Both the position numbers and the translations under genes were made by a program. Shown piece after piece: positions 53,625-61,657 of a stretch of DNA of 64,000 bases. Each line of letters starts with the position of its first letter. Position 1 is the stretch's first letter. The DNA is from DATAOG01 sp963753685 (lineage in GTDB: Bacteria > Pseudomonadota > Alphaproteobacteria > Geminicoccales > Geminicoccaceae). The notes below the pieces were generated by a model. It did no database searches. It saw only the letters and a list, made by a program, of their open reading frames with translations, and was not told the DNA's origin. The stretch covers positions 186,001-250,000 of the forward strand of contig CAVWDE010000006.1 of assembly GCA_963753685.1 (NCBI GenBank), given 5' to 3'.

Positions 53625-54782
53625 ATGAGCCAGCCGCGCGTCCGGCCGGTCAATCCCTGTTTCGGCTCCGGCCCGACCGCCAAGCGGCCCGGCTGGTCGG
53701 TCATGGCGCTCGAGGGGGCCTTGGTCGGCCGCTCGCATCGGGCGAAAGAGCCGAAGGCAAGGCTCGCGGAGCTGCTCGACCGTTCGCACGCGCTGCTCGG
53801 GCTGCCTCAGGACTACCGGATCGGCCTGGTGCCCGGCTCCGATACCGGCGCCTTCGAGATGGCGATGTGGAACCTATTGGGGGCCCGCGGGGTCGACGTG
53901 CTCGCCTTCGAGAGCTTTGGCTATGGCTGGCAGAGCGATATCGAGACCGAGCTCAAGCTCGCCGACCGGCGCATCCGGCGCGCGGACTATGGCGAGCTGC
54001 CGGCGCTCGAGCACGACCCGGCGCGCGATCTGGTGCTCACCTGGAACGGCACGACCTCGGGCGTGCGGGTGCCCGATGGCGACTGGATCGCGATGGAGCG
54101 CGACGGGCTCACGCTCTGTGATGCGACCTCGGCGGTGTTCGCCATGGCCCTGCCGTGGGAAAAACTCGATGTCGTCACCTACTCCTGGCAGAAGGTGCTG
54201 GGCGGCGAGGGCCAGCACGGCATGCTGATCCTGTCCCCGCGCGCGGTCGAGCGCCTGGAAGGCTGGCGGCCGCCCTGGCCGCTGCCCAAGCTCCTGCGCC
54301 TGACCGCCAAGGGCAAACTGATCGAGGGGATCTTCCGCGGCGAGACCATCAACACGCCCTCGATGCTCGCGGTCGAGGACGCCCTCGACGGCCTCGCCTG
54401 GGCCGAACGGATCGGTGGCCTGGACGCCCTGATCGCGCGCAGCTCAGCCAATCTCGAGCGGATCGCGGCCTGGGTCGCGCGCACCCCCTGGGTCGACTTC
54501 CTGGCGCAGCGGCCCGAGACGCGCTCCTCGACCTCGATCTGCCTGAGGATCATCAATCCCGGCGTCCAGGCTCTGCCGGCGGCGCGTCAGGCCGAGTTCA
54601 TCAAGGGCCTGGTCGGCCGCCTCGAGACGGTGGGGGTCGCCTACGACATCGCGGGCTACCGGGACGCGCCGCCCGGGCTTCGCCTGTGGGGCGGCGCCAC
54701 GGTCGAAGCGAGCGACCTCGAGGCGTTGCTGCCCTGGCTCGACTTTGCGTTCCACGAGCAGCGCCGGGCGGAGGATCTCTGA
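53625..54782 (+). CDS. serC: phosphoserine aminotransferase
   Basis: A 385-residue fold-type I PLP enzyme of the alphaproteobacterial SerC type. Features: NPCFGSGPTAKRPGWS near the start, LVPGSDTGAFEMAMWNLLG, VTYSWQKVLGGEGQHGML with the PLP lysine at 190, and FRGETINTPSMLAVEDAL. It makes phosphoserine from 3-phosphohydroxypyruvate and glutamate. AGGAGA lies upstream of the ATG at 53625; a longer frame from 53583 lacks support. serA follows after one base. Confidence 0.95.
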   Translation: MSQPRVRPVNPCFGSGPTAKRPGWSVMALEGALVGRSHRAKEPKARLAELLDRSHALLGLPQDYRIGLVPGSDTGAFEMAMWNLLGARGVDVLAFESFGYGWQSDIETELKLADRRIRRADYGELPALEHDPARDLVLTWNGTTSGVRVPDGDWIAMERDGLTLCDATSAVFAMALPWEKLDVVTYSWQKVLGGEGQHGMLILSPRAVERLEGWRPPWPLPKLLRLTAKGKLIEGIFRGETINTPSMLAVEDALDGLAWAERIGGLDALIARSSANLERIAAWVARTPWVDFLAQRPETRSSTSICLRIINPGVQALPAARQAEFIKGLVGRLETVGVAYDIAGYRDAPPGLRLWGGATVEASDLEALLPWLDFAFHEQRRAEDL

Positions 54783-54783
54783 C

Positions 54784-56361
54784 ATGCCGAAGGTGTTGAT
54801 CTCTGACGCGCTGAGCCCGGCCGCCGTCGCGGCGTTTGCGGAGCGCGGCGTCGAGGCCGAGGTCAAGACCGGCCTCGGCGAGGCAGACCTGATCCAGATC
54901 ATCGGCGACTACGACGGCCTGGCGGTGCGCTCGGCGACCAAGGTGACGGCCCGGCTGCTGGCGGCTGCGCCGCGCCTCAAAGTGGTCGGCCGGGCCGGCA
55001 TCGGGATCGACAACATCGACCTCGCGGCCGCGACCGAGCGCGGCGTGGTGGTCATGAACACGCCGTTCGGCAACTCGGTCACGACGGCTGAGCACACCAT
55101 CGCCATGATCCTGGCGCTCGCCCGCCAGCTGCCCGCGGCCGATCGCTCGACCCGCGCGGGCAAGTGGGAAAAATCCCGCTTCATGGGCACCGAGCTCGCC
55201 GGCAAGACGCTGGGCCTGATCGGCTGCGGCAACGTCGGCTCGATCGTCGCCGAGCGCGCCCATGGCCTGAAGATGCGGGTGGTCGCCTACGATCCCTATC
55301 TGGCGCCTGAGCGTGCCCAGGACCTGGCGGTCGAGAAGGTCGAGCTCGAGGAGCTGCTGGCGCGCGCCGACGTCATCAGCCTGCACACGCCGCTCACCGA
55401 CGGGACCCGCAACATCATCGATGCCGACGCTCTGGCGGCGACCCGGCCGGGCGTGCGGATCGTCAACTGCGCCCGCGGCGGCCTGATCGACGAGGCGGCC
55501 CTCTTGGATGCCCTCCTGAGCGGCCACGTCGCCGGTGCCGCGCTCGACGTGTTCGCCGAGGAGCCGGCCCGCACATCGCCCCTGTTCGAGCTCGACCAGG
55601 TCGTCGTCACCCCTCATCTCGGCGCCGCGACCACCGAGGCGCAGGAGAAGGTCGCCCTGCAGATCGCCGAGCAGATGGCGGACTATCTGACCACCGGCGC
55701 GGTCGTCAACGCGCTCAACATGGCGCCGGTCAGCGCCGAGGAGGCGCCGCATCTGCGCCCCTACATGGTGCTCGCCCAGCAGCTCGGCAGCTTCGCCGGT
55801 CAGCTGACCGAGACCGGCCTCCTGGGCGCCACCATCAGCTACGCCGGCCAGGTCGCCAGGCTCAACACCCGGCCCTTGACCGCGGCGCTCCTCCAGGGCC
55901 TGCTGGCGCCGTTGCTGGCGAGCGTCAACATGATCAACGCGCCGCTGGTGGCCCGCCAGCGCGACATCGCCGTGACCACCATCCATCAGGACGAGACCGA
56001 CGGCTACCAGACGCTGATCCGGCTCACGGTCGAGACCGAGCGCGGCGAGCGCAGCGTCGCCGGCACGCTGTTCCACGAGCGCCGGCCCCGGATCGTCGAG
56101 ATCCGCGGCATCGAGATCGAGGCCCACCTCGGGCCGCACATGCTCTACGTGCGCAACGACGATCAGCCGGGCCTGATCGGCGCGCTCGGCATGACCCTCG
56201 GCGATGCCGGGGTCAACATCGCGACCTTCCACCTCGGCCGCGAGCGGCCGGGCGGCGACGCGATCGCCCTGATCGAGGTCGACCAGCCGGTGCCGGAACC
56301 GGTGCTTGACGCGATCTGCGCTTTGCCCCACGTCGTGCAATGCAAGCGCCTGCGCTTTTGA
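54784..56361 (+). CDS. serA: D-3-phosphoglycerate dehydrogenase
   Basis: A 525-residue long-form enzyme: catalytic and NAD domain at 1-310, an intervening ASB-like domain at about 315-445, and an ACT domain at 450-525 (LYVRNDDQPGLIGALGMTLGDAGVNIATF). Rossmann motif LGLIGCGNVGSIVAERA; catalytic His in PHLGAATTEAQ; Arg in NCARGGLIDEAALLDAL. It begins serine synthesis from 3-phosphoglycerate and is probably feedback-controlled through ACT. Directly coupled to serC. Confidence 0.96.
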   Translation: MPKVLISDALSPAAVAAFAERGVEAEVKTGLGEADLIQIIGDYDGLAVRSATKVTARLLAAAPRLKVVGRAGIGIDNIDLAAATERGVVVMNTPFGNSVTTAEHTIAMILALARQLPAADRSTRAGKWEKSRFMGTELAGKTLGLIGCGNVGSIVAERAHGLKMRVVAYDPYLAPERAQDLAVEKVELEELLARADVISLHTPLTDGTRNIIDADALAATRPGVRIVNCARGGLIDEAALLDALLSGHVAGAALDVFAEEPARTSPLFELDQVVVTPHLGAATTEAQEKVALQIAEQMADYLTTGAVVNALNMAPVSAEEAPHLRPYMVLAQQLGSFAGQLTETGLLGATISYAGQVARLNTRPLTAALLQGLLAPLLASVNMINAPLVARQRDIAVTTIHQDETDGYQTLIRLTVETERGERSVAGTLFHERRPRIVEIRGIEIEAHLGPHMLYVRNDDQPGLIGALGMTLGDAGVNIATFHLGRERPGGDAIALIEVDQPVPEPVLDAICALPHVVQCKRLRF

Positions 56362-56394
56362 CTGACTTAGGGGGGCGAGCCAGGGGGGACCGGC

Positions 56395-57612
56395 ATGAAC
56401 TACGAGGAGCGATTTCGAGCCGCCGTGGCGCGCATCCGCGGCGAGGGACGGTACCGGGTGTTCTGTGACCTGGAGCGCGACGCGGGGGCCTTCCCGCGGG
56501 CACGGCGCTATCCGAGCCCGGACGGCGCGCCCGCCCCGGTCACCGTCTGGTGCTCGAACGACTACCTCGGCATGGGCCAGCATGCGGTCGTGCTGGAGGC
56601 GGCTTGCGAGGCGGTCCGGCGCATGGGGGCCGGCGCCGGCGGCACCCGCAACATCTCCGGCACGACCCATCTGCACGTGCTCCTGGAGCAGGAGCTCGCC
56701 CGGCTGCACGGCACTGAGGCCGCGCTGGTCTTCACCTCCGGCTTCGTCGCCAACGAGGCGGCGCTCTCGACCATCGGCCGGCTGCTGCCCGGCTGCGTGA
56801 TCTTCTCGGACGCCGAGAACCATGCCTCGATGATCGCCGGCATGCGCCATTCGGGCTGCGAGAGGCGGATCTTCCGGCACAACGATGCTGGCCACCTCGA
56901 GCAGCTGCTGCGCGCGACGCCGGCTGACGTGCCGAAGCTGATCGCGTTCGAATCGGTCTACTCGATGGATGGCGACTTCGGGCCGATCGCGGCGATCTGC
57001 GAGCTCGCGGAGCGCTACGGCGCGCTCACCTACCTCGACGAAGTCCATGCGGTCGGCCTCTACGGGCCGCAGGGCGGCGGGCTCGCGGAGCGGGATGGCG
57101 TCATGGCCCGGCTCGATGTGATCCAGGGCACGCTGGCCAAGGCGTTCGGCTGCATGGGCGGCTACATCGCGGGCTCGGCCGCCCTGATCGATGCGGTGCG
57201 CTCGATCGCGCCCGGCTTCATCTTCACGACCTCGCTCGCGCCTGCGGTCACCGGCGCGGCGCTGGCAAGCGTCCGCTACGTCAGCGCCCACGACGAGCTC
57301 CGCGTGCGCCACCAGGAGCGGGCGGCGACCGTCAAGCGGCGCCTGCGCTCAGCCGGCCTGCCGGTCATGCCGAGCCCGTCCCACATCGTGCCGGTGCTGG
57401 TCGGCGACCCGGTCGCCTGCAAGCGGGCCTCGGACGTGCTGCTCGACGAGTTCGGCATCTACCTGCAGCCGATCAACTACCCGACCGTGGCGCGCGGCAG
57501 CGAACGCCTGCGGATCACCCCGACGCCGGCCCACGACGATGCCGCGATCGACCATCTGGTCGCCGCCCTCACCCAGGTCTGGTCCCGCCTCGACCTACAA
57601 AAGGCGGCGTGA
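56395..57612 (+). CDS. hemA: 5-aminolevulinate synthase
   Basis: A 405-residue PLP enzyme of the Shemin (C4) pathway, joining glycine and succinyl-CoA. Features: YRVFCDLERDAGAFPRAR near the start, WCSNDYLGMGQH, GAGAGGTRNISGTTHLHVLLE, AFESVYSMDGDFGPI, YLDEVHAVGLYGPQGGG and the lysine at 249 in QGTLAKAFGCMGGY. Its place after serC-serA makes sense as serine supplies glycine. It is a clear alphaproteobacterial trait. Confidence 0.96.
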   Translation: MNYEERFRAAVARIRGEGRYRVFCDLERDAGAFPRARRYPSPDGAPAPVTVWCSNDYLGMGQHAVVLEAACEAVRRMGAGAGGTRNISGTTHLHVLLEQELARLHGTEAALVFTSGFVANEAALSTIGRLLPGCVIFSDAENHASMIAGMRHSGCERRIFRHNDAGHLEQLLRATPADVPKLIAFESVYSMDGDFGPIAAICELAERYGALTYLDEVHAVGLYGPQGGGLAERDGVMARLDVIQGTLAKAFGCMGGYIAGSAALIDAVRSIAPGFIFTTSLAPAVTGAALASVRYVSAHDELRVRHQERAATVKRRLRSAGLPVMPSPSHIVPVLVGDPVACKRASDVLLDEFGIYLQPINYPTVARGSERLRITPTPAHDDAAIDHLVAALTQVWSRLDLQKAA

Positions 57613-57619
57613 AGCACGC

Positions 57620-58351
57620 TCAAGACGCGAGCAGCGCCCGGATCATGCTGGAGTACTGAGCCCTGGGAAGCACCGCCTCCACGAACAGCGCCTGGATTTC
57701 GCGCGCCTCATCGCTATCCGCCGGCAACGACCGCAGCCATTCGCGCAGCAGCCTGAATGGCTTGAGGTGGTCAAAACGAAACTCCGCCAGCGCTTCTCGG
57801 TTCAGCCCGAGCACCTCGATCGTCGCGCGTGCTCGCCGATCGCCGCCAATCGGAAACGCCATTTCGCCGCGAAAACCGATCAACGCGCCCGGGTCGTCGT
57901 CGCCTGGATGGATCAGCATCGGCTCCTCGGCCGCAAGGTCGTCGCGATGGCTGCGCGCACGCTTGGCGGGATCGGCGAGCGGAAACAGGTTCTTCTTGAA
58001 GCTCTGATTGCAGAGCTGGCACGCGAAGAACAGGTTTCCCCATGTGTACGCGAGCCAGAAATACCCGGGCTGCTCCAGCGGACCGCCGTCGCTTTGCCGA
58101 ACGCCGCCCTTGGGGCGATAGTGCTCGACGTCACCGTGAGCAATGTGGCGGACCTGGGATTCGCAGAACGCGCACTTGCCGCGCTGCGCCTTGATCAGAG
58201 CGCTCTTGACCGACTTTGCACCATAGAGCGAGTTCTTGAACCTGAAGGTCCGCGCACCCTCCTCGAACGCCCGCTGATTGGCCTCGGTGGTGCGCCGGCC
58301 CCGCTCGCGAAGGACGCGCGGCACCCGCTCCGGCTTCGCAACCCGGATCAT
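57620..58351 (-). CDS. HNH endonuclease, PtuB-like (Septu defence)
   Basis: A 243-residue HNH protein of the PtuB / TIGR02646-like kind. Zinc and active-site residues: Cys60 and Cys63 (KCAFCE), Asp-x-Glu-His in GDVEHYRPKG (His77), Cys111, Cys114 and Asn115 (ACQLCNQSFKKNLFPL). The C-terminal part (IEVLGLNREAL, LLREWL) is typical of the family. It overlaps the ATPase gene by four bases, as in two-gene Septu systems. It would cut nucleic acid after phage infection is sensed by the ATPase. Confidence 0.85.
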   Translation of the reverse strand: MIRVAKPERVPRVLRERGRRTTEANQRAFEEGARTFRFKNSLYGAKSVKSALIKAQRGKCAFCESQVRHIAHGDVEHYRPKGGVRQSDGGPLEQPGYFWLAYTWGNLFFACQLCNQSFKKNLFPLADPAKRARSHRDDLAAEEPMLIHPGDDDPGALIGFRGEMAFPIGGDRRARATIEVLGLNREALAEFRFDHLKPFRLLREWLRSLPADSDEAREIQALFVEAVLPRAQYSSMIRALLAS

Positions 58352-59697
58352 GCCTTGCTGGAAAGCTTGGCCGCGGCGCGTCGAATCAGCTCCATGGCAC
58401 GGCCGTCCTCAGCCGTCTCGCCAGCGGGCAGGTCGCCGATCACCTGCTCGAGCTCGGCGAGACGCTTCTCATCGGCCTTGGTGAGCTTGGGCTTGGCGAG
58501 GATCTGCCGGCGCTCCTTGAGCGGCACCTCGATCTGCGGCGGGCGCGCGCTCTCAAGGCCGAACAGCTCGCTCGTAAGGATCTGGTCGATGCGCCAGTTG
58601 CGGAGAACCTCGGGATCATTGTCGATCACGACGTGGTCGCCCTCGCGCCGAAGCAGCACGATGTTGGCGTTTCCAGCTGCCTGCACGATCAACGGGCTAT
58701 GCGCCGTAACGATGAATTGAGTGTTCGGGAATCGCTCGGTGAGATAACTGATAATCTGACGCTGCCAGCGAGGGTGCATGTGCAGATCAATCTCGTCTAC
58801 CAGGACGACCGCCGGCTCCGCTAGTGGATCCGAACTGTCCGGATGGCGCTCGAACATCCGGCTGGCAAAGTCGATGAGCCAAGCGATCTGGCTCTGGTAG
58901 CCAAAGCCAAGCCGTCGCAACGGAATCCAGCCGTCAGGCGTCTCGGCCTCGACGCGAGGCGAGCCTCCCGGCTCGTTGGCCGGTTGAATTCGGATGTCGG
59001 CGACTTCCGGCAGAATGCCCACTAGGGCCTCGCGGACGCGCTTCGCGAAAGCATCGAAGCGCGCTTCGTCGCGTCCTTGCAGCCGCGCGTTGTAGTCAGC
59101 CGTCAGGAGCCAGTCTTCTGGGTCCCGCAACGCAACGTCGTCGTCTAAGAATAAGCTTACTCTATCATCACGTTCGGACAGGCCCTTGCCCTGTGGCATG
59201 CGCCGACTGGCACCGTAATTGAACGTCGGGAATAACCACGCCGGGGGTCCTCCAGCGGGGTATCTGACCGAGACTTGGCTTCTCCCGATAATGTTTGTCT
59301 CGATCGTACCATCTTTCTCCGATCCGTTGGGGAAGACGACCGTAGCATCAAATCTGCCCTGCTCGACAGCGCCTCCTCTCAGAATGCTGCTCAGGCTGTT
59401 CATCCACTCGCCCAGATAGGGCCTTTTGACATCCGGCGCTTCGTAACTACTTGGTGCTCCGATCGTATGTTGAACGCTGGCTATAAAGGCGAGGCAGGTC
59501 AGAAGCGTCGTCTTGCCGAGGCCGTTCTCGCCGAGGATGATCGTCCAGGGCGCGTGGCCGCCGTGGCGGTCCGAGAGATCGAGCCTCTGGGCCGGGCCGA
59601 AGCAGCGCACGTTCTCGACCGTGAGCGAGAGGAAATAGGCCCCGGGCTTGATCACCGTGGGCGTTGCCGGGCTAACAGGGTCCTTCGATCTCGCCAT
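58348..59697 (-). CDS. AAA ATPase, PtuA-like (Septu defence)
   Basis: A 449-residue SMC-like ATPase with no transmembrane part. It begins YFLSLTVENVRCFGPAQRLDL, Walker A is LGENGLGKTT at 55-64, Walker B AVVLVDEIDLHMHP at 296-309, and the His-rich switch IVTAHSPLIV follows. There is no long coiled coil, unlike SbcC, which fits PtuA/OLD-type proteins. The ATG at 59697 begins the conserved frame; upstream in-frame sequence looks like noncoding DNA. It pairs with the HNH gene, so both form a Septu-like unit. Base composition in the first half is less GC-rich than the neighbours. Confidence 0.85.
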   Translation of the reverse strand: MARSKDPVSPATPTVIKPGAYFLSLTVENVRCFGPAQRLDLSDRHGGHAPWTIILGENGLGKTTLLTCLAFIASVQHTIGAPSSYEAPDVKRPYLGEWMNSLSSILRGGAVEQGRFDATVVFPNGSEKDGTIETNIIGRSQVSVRYPAGGPPAWLFPTFNYGASRRMPQGKGLSERDDRVSLFLDDDVALRDPEDWLLTADYNARLQGRDEARFDAFAKRVREALVGILPEVADIRIQPANEPGGSPRVEAETPDGWIPLRRLGFGYQSQIAWLIDFASRMFERHPDSSDPLAEPAVVLVDEIDLHMHPRWQRQIISYLTERFPNTQFIVTAHSPLIVQAAGNANIVLLRREGDHVVIDNDPEVLRNWRIDQILTSELFGLESARPPQIEVPLKERRQILAKPKLTKADEKRLAELEQVIGDLPAGETAEDGRAMELIRRAAAKLSSKA

Positions 59698-59984
59698 GAT
59701 GCCGCTTACCTCATGTCCGGCTGCGAGTATAGGGCGCCTTGGGCAGGCGACCAAAGCGCAAAGCAGGCGTCGATAGCTGGCTGGTGCCGATGACCGCGAC
59801 GCAAGCGCGCGGGGTGGGCGGGGGCCATGGTTTTCCGGGCCGGAGCAGGCTAACCTCACGGGCTCGAGGCAGGAGCGGGGCGGCCGGGGCGGATCCGGCG
59901 TCGGCTCGCAGCCCGGCCGGAGCGCCAACGATGTGGACAATCGACCGGTCCCTCGCAAGGATCGGTCCGACCTGGGAGAAGACG

Positions 59985-60365
59985 ATGACGGTGGGACGCC
60001 TTGGAGTTTGGCTCGCGGCCGGCCTGGTCGTGCTCGGCAGCGGCGCGGCGCTGGCGGCCGGCGACCCGGCACAGGGTGAGAAGGTCTTCAACAAGTGCAA
60101 GGTCTGCCACGACGTCAAGGAAGAGAAGAACAAGATCGGCCCCTATCTGATCGGCGTCGTCGGCCGCAAGGCCGGCAGCGTCGACGGCTTCAGCTATTCC
60201 GAGGCCATGAAGGATTCCGGGATCGTCTGGGACGACGCCACGCTCGACAAGTATCTGGCCGACCCCAAGGCGGTCGTGCCGCACACCAAGATGGCGTTCG
60301 TCGGCCTGAGCAGCGAAGCGGATCGCCAGAACGTCATCGCTTATCTCAAATCCCTCTCGAAGTAG
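59985..60365 (+). CDS. small class I cytochrome c (c2/c550-like)
   Basis: A 126-residue periplasmic electron carrier. Signal peptide at 1-25 (GVWLAAGLVVLGSGAALAAG). Haem attachment CKVCH at about 38-42; axial Met in PHTKMAFVGLSS; the typical KYLADPKAVVPHTKM C-terminal segment. ATG at 59985 follows GGGAGAA. It is divergent from the Septu-like genes and precedes the M24 hydrolase, with a strong hairpin between them. Confidence 0.92.
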   Translation: MTVGRLGVWLAAGLVVLGSGAALAAGDPAQGEKVFNKCKVCHDVKEEKNKIGPYLIGVVGRKAGSVDGFSYSEAMKDSGIVWDDATLDKYLADPKAVVPHTKMAFVGLSSEADRQNVIAYLKSLSK

Positions 60366-60371
60366 CATGCA

Positions 60372-60409
60372 CGGCGCCGGACGCCGCGCTCCGGTGGCGT
60401 CCGGCGCCG
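60372..60409 (+). terminator. strong hairpin after the cytochrome c gene
   Basis: Fourteen-base perfect arms (CGGCGCCGGACGCC / GGCGTCCGGCGCCG) around a ten-base loop, starting seven bases after the cytochrome stop. There is no T run, so it may reduce rather than stop transcription into the next gene, or protect the cytochrome mRNA. Confidence 0.5.
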
Positions 60410-60424
60410 CCCCGAGGCAAGCCC

Positions 60425-61606
60425 ATGGCCGCCCTTGACCCGAGCTTCCCGCGCGCCGAATACGACCGGCGCATCGCCAAGACCCGCCAGGCGATGGCCG
60501 CCCGGGGCGTCGAGCTCCTGATCGCGACCGACCCCTCCAACATGGCCTGGCTGACCGGCTACGACGGCTGGTCGTTCTACGTCCATCAATGCGTGCTGCT
60601 GGCGCCGGACGGCGAGCCGATCTGGTATGGCCGCGGCCAGGACGCGAACGGCGCCAAGCGCACGGTGTTCATGGCCGACGACCAGATCGTCGCCTATCCC
60701 GACCACTACGTGCAGTCGACCGAGCGTCATCCGATGGACTACCTGGCCGGCATCCTCGATCAGCGGGGGTGGGGCCGGCGCCGGATCGGCGTCGAGATGG
60801 ACAACTACTACTTCAGCGCCGCCTGCCTGGCCGCGCTCGAGCGCCATCTGCCCAACGCGACCTTCGTCGACGCGACCGGCCTCGTGAACTGGCAACGCGC
60901 GGTCAAATCGGACATGGAGCTCACCTACATGCGGCGCGCCGCGCGCATCGTCGAGGCGATGCATGCGCGCATCCTCGAGCTGATCGAGCCGGGTCTGCCC
61001 AAGCACGAGCTGGTCGCCGAGATCTTCCGCACCGGCATCCGGGGCGCCGGCGGCTACGGCGGCGACTATCCGGCGATCGTGCCGCTGGTGCCCTCGGGCA
61101 TCGACGCCTCGGCCGCGCATCTGACCTGGGACGAGCGGCCGTTCCGGAAGGACGAGGGCACCTTCTTCGAGATCGCCGGCTGCCATCGCCGCTACCACTG
61201 CCCGCTGTCGCGCACGATCTATCTGGGCCAGCCGCCGCAGAAGTTCCTGGATGCCGAGCAGGCGGTGATCGAGGGCATCGCCGCCGCCCTCGAGGCGGCC
61301 CGCCCCGGCGCCCTATGCGAGGACGTCGAGGCCGCCTGGCGCCAGGTGATCGCGCGCTACGGCATCGAGAAGGAGAGCCGCTGCGGCTACCCGATCGGGC
61401 TCAGCTACCCGCCCGACTGGGGCGAGCGTACCATGAGCCTGCGACCGGGCGACCGGACCCCGCTCGAGGCCGGCATGACCTTCCACCTGATCCCGGCGAT
61501 CTGGCAGGACGACTGGGGCCTCGAGATCACCGAGAGCTTTCTGGTCACCGAGCGCGGCGCCGAGCCTTTCTGCAGCTACCCGCGCAAGCTGCTGGTCAAG
61601 GACTGA
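60425..61606 (+). CDS. doeA: M24 family hydrolase, ectoine hydrolase (DoeA/EutD)-like
   Basis: A 393-residue pita-bread-fold protein (creatinase/aminopeptidase P family). Segments SNMAWLTGYDGWSFYVHQ near 38-55 and GGYGGDYPAIVPLVPSG near 209 match DoeA-type ectoine hydrolases. Metal ligands of true M24 peptidases are lost: the first Asp is Glu249, the second is replaced by Pro260, the His region reads YPPDWGE and the Glu of the EPG motif is gone (HLIPAIW). That fits a hydrolase not using the two-metal site. No doeB/eutE or ectoine transporter lies beside it, so the substrate is uncertain. Confidence 0.75.
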   Translation: MAALDPSFPRAEYDRRIAKTRQAMAARGVELLIATDPSNMAWLTGYDGWSFYVHQCVLLAPDGEPIWYGRGQDANGAKRTVFMADDQIVAYPDHYVQSTERHPMDYLAGILDQRGWGRRRIGVEMDNYYFSAACLAALERHLPNATFVDATGLVNWQRAVKSDMELTYMRRAARIVEAMHARILELIEPGLPKHELVAEIFRTGIRGAGGYGGDYPAIVPLVPSGIDASAAHLTWDERPFRKDEGTFFEIAGCHRRYHCPLSRTIYLGQPPQKFLDAEQAVIEGIAAALEAARPGALCEDVEAAWRQVIARYGIEKESRCGYPIGLSYPPDWGERTMSLRPGDRTPLEAGMTFHLIPAIWQDDWGLEITESFLVTERGAEPFCSYPRKLLVKD

Positions 61607-61657
61607 GCCGACCCCGCCACCGCCTGGACGACTGCCGCTGGTGACCAGAAGCGGTGG

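Noticed and set aside
54601..57312. 903-residue minus-strand frame
   Set aside because: Antisense to serA and hemA, both with complete signatures.
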